A model generated the notes under the pieces. The model was not told the DNA's origin, did not search any database, and was given only the letters and a program-made list of their open reading frames with translations. A stretch of 55,766 nucleotides of DNA from Bacteroidales bacterium. GTDB taxonomy: Bacteria > Bacteroidota > Bacteroidia > Bacteroidales > UBA3663. Of this stretch, positions 8,617 to 17,918 are shown one piece after another (the stretch's first letter is position 1; each line of letters opens with the position of its first letter). The translations under genes were made by a program, and so were the position numbers. Where the stretch lies: NCBI GenBank assembly GCA_024694125.1, contig JAILKE010000081.1, positions 1-55,766 of the forward strand, in the 5' to 3' direction.

Positions 8617-8649
8617 TTTGAGAGCTTACGATATTAGTAGCTAAAGGTT

Positions 8650-8772
8650 ATGAAAAGTAGTAAAAAGGGGAGAGAAAGGGACGATACATACGTCCCCCTG
8701 GAAACTTCCCAACAGTAGTGACAAATGTCACATTTACTACTTATTTCTTCCCTTTTACTTCCATTAAAATAG
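8650..8772. repeat. Intergenic element with GGACGATAC and purine/pyrimidine runs
   Basis: Units of about 11 bases (AAAGTAGTAAA, AAGGGGAGAGA) lead to GGACGATAC at 8689-8697. GGGACG and CGTCCC (8688-8704) can form a 6-bp hairpin. A pyrimidine-rich stretch follows (8729-8766). It is a weaker copy of the modules at 3519-3692, 12244-12444 and 23729-23779. The 189-base gap between truB and queA contains nothing else. Confidence 0.55.
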
Positions 8773-8805
8773 ATAAAAAGAAGAAAATTTAAAACCATTG
8801 TATTA

Positions 8806-9894
8806 ATGAAATTATCTCAGTTCAAATTCAAACTTCCTGAAGACCGTATTGCCCTGCAGCCAACCTACCATCGCGACGAGTGCCGCCTGATGGTGCTGCA
8901 CAAGAAGAGCCGCAAGATAGAGCATCGCGTCTTCAAGGAGATTCTCGATTATTTCGACGACAAGGACCTCTTCCTATTCAATGACACCAAGGTATTCCCT
9001 GCCCGTCTGTATGGCAACAAGGAGAAGACCGGTGCTCGTATCGAGGTATTCTTGCTCCGCGAATTGAACGCTGAGAGCCGTCTGTGGGACGTGCTTGTTG
9101 ACCCTGCCCGCAAGATACGCATTGGCAACAAACTCTACTTCGGCGAGGACGAGAGCCTCGTGGCCGAGGTTATCGACAATACTACCTCGCGTGGCCGTAC
9201 ACTGCGATTCCTGTACGATGGTCCACACGACGAGTTCATCGAGACACTCTACGGTTATGGCGAGACGCCTATTCCACCGTCACTCAAAGAGTTGCGTGAC
9301 GTAATCGACGAACCGGAGAGCGATGACAACCCCTTCACCGACCGTGAGCGCTATCAGACCATCTTTGCCAAGGCTGAGGGTGGCGTAGTGGCACCGGCTG
9401 CAGCATTGCACTTCAGCCGCGAGTTGCTCAAACGTATGGAGATCAAGGGAGTGGACTTCGACTTCATCACCGTACACAGCAATCACGGCAACTACCGCGA
9501 CATCGACGTGGAGGACCTGACCAAGCACAAGATGGACAGCGAGAAGATCTTCATCCCCGAGGAGGTTGCCGACCGCGTCAACGAGGTGAAGGATGCCGGC
9601 CGTCACGTATGTGCAGTCGATACATCTGTGGTACGTGCCATAGAGAGCAGCGTATCGACCACGGGTTATCTCAAACCATTCGACGGTTGGACCAACAAGT
9701 TCATCTTCCCGCCATACGACTTCTCCATTGCCGACTGTATGGTGGCCAACTTCTACGACCCATACAGCACGCTGCTGATGATGAGTTGCGCCTTCGGTGG
9801 TTACGATCTCGTGATGGATGCCTACAAGGTAGCCCTCAAGGAGGGTTACAGCTTCGGCACCTATGGTGATGCACTCTTAATCCTGCCAGACTGA
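8806..9894 (+). CDS. queA: S-adenosylmethionine:tRNA ribosyltransferase-isomerase
   Basis: 362 residues. QueA transfers and isomerises the ribosyl part of SAM onto preQ1-modified tRNA to give epoxyqueuosine. Visible family blocks are [12 protein letters not shown] at the N-terminus, [42 protein letters not shown] (substrate pocket) and [19 protein letters not shown] near the C-terminus. Length is standard. It lies 5 bases ahead of folK. Confidence 0.97.
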   Translation: MKLSQFKFKLPEDRIALQPTYHRDECRLMVLHKKSRKIEHRVFKEILDYFDDKDLFLFNDTKVFPARLYGNKEKTGARIEVFLLRELNAESRLWDVLVDPARKIRIGNKLYFGEDESLVAEVIDNTTSRGRTLRFLYDGPHDEFIETLYGYGETPIPPSLKELRDVIDEPESDDNPFTDRERYQTIFAKAEGGVVAPAAALHFSRELLKRMEIKGVDFDFITVHSNHGNYRDIDVEDLTKHKMDSEKIFIPEEVADRVNEVKDAGRHVCAVDTSVVRAIESSVSTTGYLKPFDGWTNKFIFPPYDFSIADCMVANFYDPYSTLLMMSCAFGGYDLVMDAYKVALKEGYSFGTYGDALLILPD

Positions 9895-9899
9895 TCATT

Positions 9900-10358
9900 A
9901 TGGCATTGACCTATCTGGCATTAGGCTCCAACCTGGGCGACGGCCCTGTCATGCTGCGTATGGCATTGAGCATGATATCGGTTCATGTGGGACGCGTACT
10001 GGCACAGTCGGACATGATACAGAGCGAGCCGTGGGGCTTCGAGAGTCAGCACCCATTCACCAATGCGGTGTGTGCGGTGCGGACTGAACTGGCCCCCATG
10101 GAGCTGCTCAGTGTCACGCAGAAGATTGAGTATCAGATGGGTCGCACGCACAAGCATGCTCCGGGCGAGCCCTACAGGGACCGCATCATCGACATCGACA
10201 TACTCACGTACGATGACCTGAACATCCAGACGGAGGAGCTCACCATCCCGCATCCGCACATGAAGGAGCGCGATTTCGTGATGACGCCGTTGCTGCAGTG
10301 CCAGGATCGGCTCGCTCACCAGCCACGGGGCAGGGGGCGTCCCCGTCGCACGGAGTGA
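9900..10358 (+). CDS. folK: 6-hydroxymethyl-7,8-dihydropterin pyrophosphokinase
   Basis: 152 residues. FolK adds pyrophosphate from ATP to hydroxymethyldihydropterin in folate synthesis. The family signature is clear: YLALGSNLGD at the N-terminus, QSEPWGFESQHPFTNAVC, and GEPYRDRIIDIDILTYDD with the paired Asp residues that bind magnesium. IPHPHMKERDFVMTPLLQ follows. The last 18 residues (RLAHQPRGRGRPRRTE) are an unusual basic tail. It directly follows queA, and sppA begins 54 bases later. Confidence 0.96.
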   Translation: MALTYLALGSNLGDGPVMLRMALSMISVHVGRVLAQSDMIQSEPWGFESQHPFTNAVCAVRTELAPMELLSVTQKIEYQMGRTHKHAPGEPYRDRIIDIDILTYDDLNIQTEELTIPHPHMKERDFVMTPLLQCQDRLAHQPRGRGRPRRTE

Positions 10359-10412
10359 GCGGGAATCATTGTCTAATATCAACCCATTAAATATTCTTAC
10401 AACGCTAACAAA

Positions 10413-12212
10413 ATGAAATCATTCTTAAAAACCGTCTTTGCCGTGATGGTAGGTCTCTTCATCACCGGCATCTGTAGCATCGTCTTTGTCACCTGCGCCA
10501 TGGTAGGTGCAGCAGCATCGTCACAGGGCAGTGGCTCTACAGTGGCGACCAAGCCCAACGATGTCCTTATCCTCAAGATCAATGGTCCTGTGACCGAGAT
10601 CCCATCCTCCATGCCATTTTCGGTTGATATGCTCAGTGGTTTTTCACTCAACGAAGATCTCTCCCTGCGCGGTTACCTCAATGCCATTGCTATTGCAGCC
10701 CAGGATCCCAACATCATGGGTATATACCTCAATACAGACGGTATGACCGCAGCGCCAGCCTCGTACGAGGCCCTGCGCAATGCCCTGACCGACTTCCGTG
10801 AAACTACGGGCAAGTGGGTCATCGCCTACAACGACAACTTCTCGCTCGGACAGTACTTTGTAGCTTCGGCTGCCAATGAACTGTACGTCAATACCATAGG
10901 CGCCGTCACCTTCGACGGTATGTCGAGCACACTGCTCTACCCCAAGCGCCTGTTGGACAAACTGGACATCGAGATGCAGGTCTTCCGCGTCGGTAACTTC
11001 AAGAGCGCCGTGGAGCCCTACATGATAGAGCACATTTCGGACGCCAACCGCCTGCAGACCGAGACCTATCTGCGCAACATCTGGTCGCAGATGACCGCCG
11101 ACATCGCTGCATCGCGCAATATACCCGTAGAACGACTCGATTCGCTCGCCAATGAGGCTGTCAGCTATATGCAGCCAGTCGAACTCGGCAAGACGGGTCT
11201 GGTTGATGGTCAGGTCTATAAATCGGACGTCGAGAAACGTCTGATGGAGTGCGCTGGTCAGGACGACGAACTGCACGGCATCACGGCCAAGGACCTGGTG
11301 ACCAATTACGAGACCTACTTCGCGCAGGATCTGCCGAACAAGGTGGCAGTCATCTACGCCGTGGGAGAGATAGCCAGCGAGAACACCTCGCATGGTGAGG
11401 ATGGCATCTACTACGATGACCTGATCAAGGACATCCGCGATGTGACCGACGATGATGAGGTTCAGGCTGTCGTATTGCGCGTCAATTCTCCTGGTGGTTC
11501 GGGCTTCGCCTCGGAGCAGATTTGGAAGGCTCTCTGTGACCTCAAGGCCAAGAAACCTCTGGTCGTTTCGATGGGCGACTATGCTGCCTCGGGCGGTTAC
11601 TATATCAGTTGCATGGCGAACTATATCTTCGCCGAGCCTACGACGTTGACCGGTTCAATCGGCGTATTCGGCGTAGTGCCCAACTTCGGTGGACTGGCTA
11701 CTGGCCGACTGGGCGTCAACTTCGAGGAGGTCAAGACCCACCAGTTCAGCCAGATCAACACGATGCGCAGCATGTTGCCTGCCGAGAAGCAGAAACTGCA
11801 GCACGGAGTCGAGTCATTCTATGGACTGTTCGTGACCCGTTGTGCCGAGGGCCGTAACGTCGATCAATCCAATATCCTCAATGTGGGGGGCGGCCGTGTA
11901 TGGACTGGCAGCGATGCCATCCGTCTGGGCTTGGTCGATGAACTGGGCGGCATCAAGCAGGCTGTTGCCAAGGCTGCCGACATGGCTCTGCTGGCCGAAG
12001 GCTCTTATTCGTGCGTCAACTATCCTATGCCGCTCTCTCCTATGGAGCAGGTTCTGGAGATGATGGGCGAAGGCGAGAAGGACCTCACTCTCCGCATCGC
12101 CGACCATGTGCTGGGTTCTACTCCAGCCGATCGCTCTACTATACGTTTCATCAATAACCTACAGCACGCTGACCATATCCAGGCCCGTATGCTGGAGGGA
12201 GTGATATATTAA
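10413..12212 (+). CDS. sppA: Signal peptide peptidase SppA, 67K type
   Basis: 599 residues, the long double-domain form that degrades cleaved signal peptides in the inner membrane. The N-terminus has one transmembrane anchor (about 5-33). The catalytic Lys is in VGNFKSAVEP (residue 197) and the nucleophilic Ser in GDYAASGGYYISC (residue 393), matching the Lys/Ser dyad that spans the two halves in E. coli SppA. The region LTGSIGVFGVVPNFGGL is also conserved. Length is standard. The gap that follows carries repeat arrays. Confidence 0.96.
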   Translation: MKSFLKTVFAVMVGLFITGICSIVFVTCAMVGAAASSQGSGSTVATKPNDVLILKINGPVTEIPSSMPFSVDMLSGFSLNEDLSLRGYLNAIAIAAQDPNIMGIYLNTDGMTAAPASYEALRNALTDFRETTGKWVIAYNDNFSLGQYFVASAANELYVNTIGAVTFDGMSSTLLYPKRLLDKLDIEMQVFRVGNFKSAVEPYMIEHISDANRLQTETYLRNIWSQMTADIAASRNIPVERLDSLANEAVSYMQPVELGKTGLVDGQVYKSDVEKRLMECAGQDDELHGITAKDLVTNYETYFAQDLPNKVAVIYAVGEIASENTSHGEDGIYYDDLIKDIRDVTDDDEVQAVVLRVNSPGGSGFASEQIWKALCDLKAKKPLVVSMGDYAASGGYYISCMANYIFAEPTTLTGSIGVFGVVPNFGGLATGRLGVNFEEVKTHQFSQINTMRSMLPAEKQKLQHGVESFYGLFVTRCAEGRNVDQSNILNVGGGRVWTGSDAIRLGLVDELGGIKQAVAKAADMALLAEGSYSCVNYPMPLSPMEQVLEMMGEGEKDLTLRIADHVLGSTPADRSTIRFINNLQHADHIQARMLEGVIY

Positions 12213-12243
12213 AGGAAGGTTTTTAAAGGAAGGTTTTTAAAGG

Positions 12244-12294
12244 AAGTGACAAAGAAGTGACAAGGAAGTTACAGGGAAGTGACAAGGACGATAC
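12244..12294. repeat. Four 11-mers (AAGTGACAAGG) ending in GGACGATAC
   Basis: 11-base units start at 12244, 12255, 12266 and 12277, with consensus AAGTGACARRG. The last runs into GGACGATAC at 12286-12294. Two copies of a 15-base unit (AAAGGAAGGTTTTTA) precede it from 12213. A nearly identical array lies at 23729-23779. Confidence 0.85.
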
Positions 12295-12339
12295 AATCTA
12301 CTGTCGGAATCTGTAGAAGTCCAAGATTAACAAGGAATC

Positions 12340-12444
12340 ACTACTCATTACTCTTTACTCACTACTCTTTACTCACTACCCTTTACCCATTACTCTTTAC
12401 TCCCTACCCTCTACCCATTACTCCCTACCCTCTACTCTCTACTC
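12340..12444. repeat. Fifteen heptamer repeats (NYTACYC)
   Basis: Fifteen consecutive 7-mers, mostly ACTACTC, ATTACTC, TTTACTC, CCTACCC and TCTACCC, run right up to 9 bases before the lpxK ATG. They resemble the reverse complement of the array at 17919-17995. The leader of lpxK therefore consists largely of this pyrimidine-rich array. Confidence 0.9.
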
Positions 12445-12453
12445 AATTCAACT

Positions 12454-13566
12454 ATGGTTCTACCTAAATTCCATACTCTGCCGGTATTGTTGCCGTTCTC
12501 CTGGATATATTCAGGAATCATGTCGTTGCGCAATTGGGCGTTCGACAAGGGATACTTCACCCAGACCTCGTTCGAGGACCGGGTGGCTATCATCGGCGTG
12601 GGCAATATCTGTGCAGGTGGCGCCGGAAAAACACCCCATATCGAGTATCTCATACGCCTCTTGCAGCAAGAGGGCATCGGCCCCATCGCTGTATTGAGCC
12701 GCGGCTACAAGCGACAGAGCAGCGGTTACGTATTGGCCAAACCCGGCATCACGGCATCCCGCCTGGGTGACGAGAGCTACCAGTTGTACCGCAAGTTCCC
12801 CGATGTAATCGTGGCTGTGTGCGAGAAGCGTGTGGTCGGCGTCCAGAAGTTGCTGCAACTCGAGGAGCCACCCCGTGTCATCCTGTTGGACGATGTCTAT
12901 CAGCACCGCTCCATCAAGCCCGGACTGAACATCTGCCTGAGCAGCTATCACCGCATCCTGTATCAGGATTATGTCATTCCTGCAGGTTTGTTGCGCGAGA
13001 AGGCCAAGGGTCTGAACCGCGCTGACCTGGTCATTGTCACCAAGTGCCCCAAGGCGCTGCGCGACGAGGAGGAGTCGGAGATAATGGGTCACATGCCTAC
13101 CACCAACTTCCAGCCTATCTACTACAGCCGCTACCAATACGGCAAACTCTACAATCTGGCCACTGGTCTGCCTACAGACGTCGATCCCCGTCGTGAGGTG
13201 CTCATCGTGACGGGTGTGGCCGATCCGAAGGTGATGGTGGAGTACGTCGAGAAGCATTTCCGCCTGTTGGACCACATGATATACTCGGATCACCACCGAT
13301 TCTCGTACAGTGATGTGCACGACATGCAGAACCGACTGGACAACGTCAATCGCGACGGATACTGCACCAACAGCAGTGGTGAGAAACCGATCATCATCAC
13401 CACCGAGAAGGATGCCGCCCGCCTGATGGACATGAAGTCGCTGAAGGATGAGTTCAAGGAGCGTGTCTTCTACCTCCCGACCGAGGTATTTTTCCTTAAA
13501 AACCACGAAGAATTGTTTAACCAGAAAGTTTTAGATTATGTTAGAAAAAATCGCACAAACGGCTGA
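12454..13566 (+). CDS. lpxK: Tetraacyldisaccharide 4'-kinase (lipid A synthesis)
   Basis: 370 residues. LpxK phosphorylates the 4' position of the lipid A disaccharide at the inner membrane. The membrane-facing N-terminus (VLLPFSWIYSGIMSLRNWAF) is followed by the LpxK P-loop variant VGNICAGGAGKTPH (about 50-63). LDDVYQHRSIKPGLNICL carries the conserved Asp/His region, and IIITTEKDAARL the C-terminal motif. Length is normal. The 3' end overlaps punA by 29 bases. The start is set by the P-loop spacing and by the repeat array that ends just upstream. Confidence 0.95.
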   Translation: MVLPKFHTLPVLLPFSWIYSGIMSLRNWAFDKGYFTQTSFEDRVAIIGVGNICAGGAGKTPHIEYLIRLLQQEGIGPIAVLSRGYKRQSSGYVLAKPGITASRLGDESYQLYRKFPDVIVAVCEKRVVGVQKLLQLEEPPRVILLDDVYQHRSIKPGLNICLSSYHRILYQDYVIPAGLLREKAKGLNRADLVIVTKCPKALRDEEESEIMGHMPTTNFQPIYYSRYQYGKLYNLATGLPTDVDPRREVLIVTGVADPKVMVEYVEKHFRLLDHMIYSDHHRFSYSDVHDMQNRLDNVNRDGYCTNSSGEKPIIITTEKDAARLMDMKSLKDEFKERVFYLPTEVFFLKNHEELFNQKVLDYVRKNRTNG

Positions 13567-14350
13567 ATATATTTTAAGTCATACAGCTCGCCGTCCTAAG
13601 ACGGCCATCATACTCGGTACTGGCCTCGGCCAGCTCGCTACTCAGATTGAAGAGGCTGAAGCTATCCCATACGGTGAGATACCCAACATGCCGGTATCGA
13701 CCGTGGAGGGTCACTCGGGCAAACTGATTTTCGGCAAACTCGGTGGCAAGGAGATCCTCGCCATGCAGGGCCGCTTCCATTACTACGAGGGCTACAGCAT
13801 GAAGGAGGTCACTTTCCCCATCCGCGTGATGAAGGCGCTCGGCATCGAGACGCTCTTCGTGAGCAATGCCGCCGGCGGCACCAACTCTTCGTTCCGCGTG
13901 GGTGACTTGATGATCATCGAGGACCATATCAACCTCTTCCCCGAACATCCTTTGCGCGGCAAGAACTATGACCAACTGGGCGTCCGCTTCCCCGATATGT
14001 CGGAGCCATACGACTTCCAGCTCATCAAACTCGCCGAGCAGATTGCTGCCGAGAAGGGTGTGCACCTGCAGAAGGGTGTCTATATCGGCACACAGGGCCC
14101 AACGTTCGAGACGCGTGCCGAGTATCGTTACTTCCGCATCATCGGCGGTGACGCTGTCGGCATGAGCACCGTGCCCGAGGTCATCGTAGCTCATCACGCC
14201 GGCATCCGCGTGTTCGGCGTATCGGTCATCACTGACCTGGGTGGCTTCGGCATCCCCGAGAAGGCCAGCCATGAGGAGGTCCAGAAGGCTGCCAACGCTG
14301 CCCAGCCTATCATGACGATGATCATGAGCGAAATGATTAGACGCTCATAA
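13538..14350 (+). CDS. punA: Purine nucleoside phosphorylase, trimeric type
   Basis: 270 residues of the PNP-I family, which splits purine nucleosides with phosphate for salvage. Phosphate and ribose binding motifs are visible: ILGTGLGQLA, STVEGHSGKL, GRFHYYEGYS and VSNAAGGTN. GPTFETRAEYRYFR carries the conserved purine-binding Glu, and GGDAVGMSTVPEV follows. At the position of human Asn243 (human SLITN) this protein has Asp233 (SVITDLGG). In human PNP that Asn selects 6-oxopurines, so substrate range may include 6-aminopurines. It overlaps lpxK by 29 bases and is probably co-transcribed. Confidence 0.95.
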   Translation: MLEKIAQTAEYILSHTARRPKTAIILGTGLGQLATQIEEAEAIPYGEIPNMPVSTVEGHSGKLIFGKLGGKEILAMQGRFHYYEGYSMKEVTFPIRVMKALGIETLFVSNAAGGTNSSFRVGDLMIIEDHINLFPEHPLRGKNYDQLGVRFPDMSEPYDFQLIKLAEQIAAEKGVHLQKGVYIGTQGPTFETRAEYRYFRIIGGDAVGMSTVPEVIVAHHAGIRVFGVSVITDLGGFGIPEKASHEEVQKAANAAQPIMTMIMSEMIRRS

Positions 14351-14370
14351 CGAGCGAGATAGTGGTTACT

Positions 14371-14440
14371 AGTTAATAGTTATTAGTTAATAGTTATTAG
14401 ACTTCCCCAATATCGGCGGAATAATAACTAATAACTTAAA
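14371..14440. repeat. Heptamers AGTTAAT/AGTTATT with inverted copy
   Basis: Four 7-mers at 14371-14398 (AGTTAAT, AGTTATT, twice) are followed by an inverted partial copy at 14421-14437 (ATAATAACTAATAACTT). The two arms can pair as an A/T-rich hairpin between punA and thiL. Confidence 0.8.
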
Positions 14441-14453
14441 ACGAAGTTTTATC

Positions 14454-15524
14454 GTGGAAATCAAAGAATATGGCGAATTTGGCCTCATCAAACATTTGAC
14501 GGAGCAGTTCGCGCTCAAGAATAAATCTTCTCTATACGGCGTGGGTGATGACTGCGCCGTTATTGATAATGACCCTGCCGAGGGCAAGACCGTCGTCACG
14601 ACCGACCTGCTGCTGGAGGGCGTGCACTTCGACCTGACCTATTGCCCACTCAAACACCTGGGCTACAAGGCGTGCGTAGTCAACTTCAGCGATGTCTATG
14701 CGATGATGGGTACGCCACGCCAGATAACGGTCTCGCTGGGTATATCGAAGCGATTCAAGGTAGAGGACCTGGACGAACTCTACGCCGGTATGAAACTTGC
14801 GTGCGACGTCTATGGCGTTGACCTGGTGGGTGGCGATACCAGTGCGTCGATGACGGGCTTGACCATCTCCATCACCTGTATCGGTGTGGCTAAGGAGCCG
14901 GTCTATCGCAACGGCGCCAAGCCCAATGACCTGATCTGTGTATCGGGCGACCTGGGTGCATCGTACATGGGTCTGCAGTTGCTGGAACGCGAGAAGGCTG
15001 CCTACTACCAGTCGCACAATGACTGGGTGCGTCAGGGCGGACCCAAGAGCGGTCAGCCTGAACCTGCCTTCGAACCTAAGTTCAACGGCCGTGAGTATCT
15101 GCTGGAGCGTCAGCTCAAACCCGAGGCACGCAAGGACATCGTCGCCAAACTCCGCGAAGCTGGCATCCAGCCCACGGCGATGATGGATGTGTCCGACGGA
15201 CTGTCGTCCGAACTGCTGCATATCTGTTCGCAGAGCAAGGTGGGTTGCCGCATCTACGAGGAGCGCATCCCGATCGACTACCAGACTGCCGTCCAGGCTG
15301 AGGAGTTCAACCTCAACGTGACGACCTGTGCCATGAACGGCGGCGAGGACTACGAACTGCTCTTCACCGTCCCATTGGCCCAGAGCGAAGCCATCCAGCA
15401 GATATCGGGCATCCGTCTCATCGGCCACATCACCGACGAGCGTCTCGGTACCGCCATGATCACTCGTGACGGCAACAGCGAGATAGCCCTCAAGGCCCAG
15501 GGATGGAACGCGTTCAAGGAATAA
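14454..15524 (+). CDS. thiL: Thiamine-monophosphate kinase
   Basis: 356 residues, GTG start. ThiL phosphorylates thiamine monophosphate to the active diphosphate. Family motifs are EFGLIKHL at the N-terminus, YGVGDDCAVID (metal-binding Asp pair), TTDLLLEGVHFDLTY, KACVVNFSDVYAMMGTP, LVGGDTSAS and MMDVSDGLSSELLHIC (second Asp motif), then NGGEDYELLFTV. The region between 165 and 220 (QSHNDWVRQGGPKSGQPEP) is longer than in E. coli ThiL. No alternative ATG gives the EFGLI start, so GTG at 14454 is preferred. Confidence 0.95.
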   Translation: MEIKEYGEFGLIKHLTEQFALKNKSSLYGVGDDCAVIDNDPAEGKTVVTTDLLLEGVHFDLTYCPLKHLGYKACVVNFSDVYAMMGTPRQITVSLGISKRFKVEDLDELYAGMKLACDVYGVDLVGGDTSASMTGLTISITCIGVAKEPVYRNGAKPNDLICVSGDLGASYMGLQLLEREKAAYYQSHNDWVRQGGPKSGQPEPAFEPKFNGREYLLERQLKPEARKDIVAKLREAGIQPTAMMDVSDGLSSELLHICSQSKVGCRIYEERIPIDYQTAVQAEEFNLNVTTCAMNGGEDYELLFTVPLAQSEAIQQISGIRLIGHITDERLGTAMITRDGNSEIALKAQGWNAFKE

Positions 15525-15600
15525 TTAAAAATTAAAAGTTAAAAGTTAAAAATTGCCATCCGGTGGTGAACTATGCCGAAGGTAATTTTTAATTTTTCAT
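15523..15600 (+). terminator. Heptamer array merging into a terminator-like hairpin
   Basis: Four 7-mers (AATTAAA twice, AGTTAAA twice) at 15523-15550 run into a 10-bp stem, AAAAATTGCC with GGTAATTTTT (15548-15557 and 15580-15589, one G-U pair), followed by T-rich sequence. It probably ends thiL transcription. Confidence 0.6.
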
Positions 15601-15622
15601 TGTTCTCTTTTCATTCTTGCGT

Positions 15623-16801
15623 ATGCAAATAGCTGCTCTCCTTTCGGGCGGAGTTGATTCCTCCGTCGCTGTACACCTGCTGTGTGAACAGGGTTATAAG
15701 CCAGACCTGTGGTACATCAAGATCGGTATGGACGATGTTGAGCAGGGTTACTCGTGCCCACAGGAGGAGGACCTGGAGATAGTTCAGGCCATGGCGCATA
15801 AGTATGGACTGAAGTACGAAGTGGTTGACCTGCAGCAGGAATATTGGGACCAGGTGGTACAATATACCATCGACAAGGTGCGCCGTGGCTTCACGCCCAA
15901 TCCGGACGTGATGTGCAATAGGTTGATCAAGTTCGGCGCCTTCCACCAGAAGGTGGGACATCTGTACGATTACAGCGCTACGGGACACTATGCCACTATC
16001 GTCGAGGGTCCGTGGGTGGAGCAGGAGGGTCAGTACGGCGTTGCTTCGACCGAGGGATTCATCCCGTTGGGCATAGACAGCCGACAGGTGCAGGCCGATG
16101 CGCAGGCAGCTGTGCCATCACGTTGGTTGGGCACTACACCCGACCCGGTCAAGGACCAGACAGACTTCCTGGCACAGATTACCGGTCTGCAACTGGAACA
16201 CTCACTCTTCCCCATAGGCCGTATGGACAAGGGGGAGGTGCGCCGCATAGCCGAGGAGGCTAAGTTACCATCTGCCCGCCGCAAGGACAGCCAGGGCATC
16301 TGTTTCCTGGGCAAGATCAACTACAACGATTTCATCGAGCGCTTCCTGGGTGTCAAGGAGGGACCCATCGTGCAACTCGAGACCGGCAAGGTACTGGGCA
16401 AACATCGTGGCTACTGGTTCCACACCATCGGCCAGCGCAAGGGCCTCTATCTGAGTGGCGGTCCATGGTTCGTGGTCAAGAAGGACATTGAGCAGAACAT
16501 CATCTATGTGAGCAACGGCTATGACCCCGAGGCGCAGAAGCAGGACTGGGTCAACCTGGATGATGTGCACTGGATTGCTCCACTGCCTCTGCTCCCAGGA
16601 CAGGAGTGGCAAATGCAGTGTAAGTTCAAGATACGCCATGTGGCTGAACTCAATGACGGCGTGCTCTCGGTCCGAGCCAACGGCAGTTGCCACCTGCAGA
16701 GCACCAAACTGATCAATGGCGTCGCCCCAGGTCAGTTCTGCTGTATCTATTCGCCCGATGGACGTATCTGCCTCGGTAGCGGCGAGATAGTCCAGGGATG
16801 A
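15623..16801 (+). CDS. mnmA: tRNA-specific 2-thiouridylase
   Basis: 392 residues from ATG 15623 (a TTG six bases upstream is in frame but less likely). MnmA thiolates U34 of Lys, Glu and Gln tRNAs. The PP-loop motif [13 protein letters not shown] is at the N-terminus. The two catalytic cysteines are Cys98 ([13 protein letters not shown]) and Cys227 (SQGICFLG); they are 129 apart against 97 in E. coli, because of an insertion of about 30 residues between GHYATIVEG and KDQTDFLAQ. The motif normally reads KDQSYFL, so this may be one of the variant MnmA-type paralogues of Bacteroidetes. [15 protein letters not shown] is conserved. Confidence 0.92.
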   Translation: MQIAALLSGGVDSSVAVHLLCEQGYKPDLWYIKIGMDDVEQGYSCPQEEDLEIVQAMAHKYGLKYEVVDLQQEYWDQVVQYTIDKVRRGFTPNPDVMCNRLIKFGAFHQKVGHLYDYSATGHYATIVEGPWVEQEGQYGVASTEGFIPLGIDSRQVQADAQAAVPSRWLGTTPDPVKDQTDFLAQITGLQLEHSLFPIGRMDKGEVRRIAEEAKLPSARRKDSQGICFLGKINYNDFIERFLGVKEGPIVQLETGKVLGKHRGYWFHTIGQRKGLYLSGGPWFVVKKDIEQNIIYVSNGYDPEAQKQDWVNLDDVHWIAPLPLLPGQEWQMQCKFKIRHVAELNDGVLSVRANGSCHLQSTKLINGVAPGQFCCIYSPDGRICLGSGEIVQG

Positions 16802-16962
16802 TAAATCATTGAAGTATATTGGGTGGGAGTTGAAGAAGATAAAGATGAATGCCTCGGTTGTTTTATCTCCTTCTTTAACACCCAGCCGATAGATAAAATA
16901 CCCTTCTTTCCCATTGAAAAATTCATTTTAACAAGATTTTTTTCACTTTTTTTAACCATTAT

Positions 16963-16993
16963 TTGAAAATTTGATAGAAAATCATTACCTTTG
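16963..16993 (+). promoter_or_regulatory. Promoter of the first TPR/surface-protein operon
   Basis: TTG at 16963-16965, 20 bases, TACCTTTG at 16986-16993. It fits the Bacteroidetes consensus and leaves a leader of about 70 bases to the ATG at 17070. Confidence 0.75.
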
Positions 16994-17069
16994 CATCGCT
17001 TATTGAAAAAGAATTGGAAAAGGAGTTAGACATTTAGGGTAAGCTCTAAATTTTATTAAATTGAACAGC

Positions 17070-17915
17070 ATGAGAAATATAAAGTTTCTTTTGTGTATAG
17101 CTTTGTGTGTGTTTACATATAATACATTTGCTCAGTCTGTGCAGTGTGGTCAGGTGTTGCTCTATCAGGGCAAGGAAGCCAAGACTCCGCTGGCACGTGT
17201 TGCGTTGTCCGCAGTCGATGCCCCGGCAGTACAGTCGGACGAGGAGGGACGTTTCAACCTGAAGTTCCGCACGCTGCACGCAGGTGACTTGATCCGCTTC
17301 CGCCGCATCAGCCTGGCGGGATATGAGGTGATGAACAAGGAGGCTGTCGAGGCTTTCCGCATAGCCAATACGGTGGGCGCAGACAATAAGCAGGGTGACC
17401 AGCCTTGCACCATCGTGATGTGCAAGAGTGATGAACTCAACCAGTTGCGTGACAATTACCGCGAAGTGGCTGCCAGCAATTACCAGAAGAAACTGGAGGC
17501 TGCACAGAAGCAGATCCGTCAGCTCCAGACTGAGGGTAAAATGCAGGAGGCTGAGTGCAACAAGCGTCTGGATGAACTCGAGATGAAGTACGAGGCTCAG
17601 ATGCAGAACCTGGATACATATGTGGATAAGTTCGCCCGTATTGACCTGAGTGAACTGGATGACCGTGAGGCTGCCATCATAGCCCTGGTGCAAGAGGGTA
17701 AGATAGATGAGGCCATTGCCAAATATGATGAGTTGAACTTGACTCAGCAACTGCAAGAGGGTGTTCAGGCTCAACGTCAACTGACCGAGGATGCTCAACG
17801 CGTGGATGCTGCCATTGACGTCAAGCAACAGGAGGGCGCCCGCCTCGAACAGAACCTGAAGAAACAAGAGGAATTGCTGCAAAAGGTTCAGCAGCAGAGG
17901 CAGGAGAGAGAGTAG
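17070..17915 (+). CDS. Secreted regulatory-like domain plus coiled-coil protein, short paralogue
   Basis: 281 residues from the ATG at 17070 (a TTG at 17061 is in frame). A signal peptide ends near TFAQS. Next comes a beta-sandwich like carboxypeptidase regulatory domains (about 22-105: GQVLLYQGKEAKTPLARVAL, SDEEGRFNLKFRTLHAGDLI, GYEVMNKEAVE). A long coiled coil follows (about 125-280), containing the family hallmark LDTYVDKFARIDLSELDDRE and EGKIDEAIAKYDEL. It matches the N-terminal halves of the proteins at 18095 and 24247 but ends where their TPR-like part begins. It may be a truncated paralogue or a regulator of the others. Function unknown; periplasmic location is inferred from the signal peptide. 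Confidence 0.85.
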   Translation: MRNIKFLLCIALCVFTYNTFAQSVQCGQVLLYQGKEAKTPLARVALSAVDAPAVQSDEEGRFNLKFRTLHAGDLIRFRRISLAGYEVMNKEAVEAFRIANTVGADNKQGDQPCTIVMCKSDELNQLRDNYREVAASNYQKKLEAAQKQIRQLQTEGKMQEAECNKRLDELEMKYEAQMQNLDTYVDKFARIDLSELDDREAAIIALVQEGKIDEAIAKYDELNLTQQLQEGVQAQRQLTEDAQRVDAAIDVKQQEGARLEQNLKKQEELLQKVQQQRQERE

Positions 17916-17918
17916 AGA

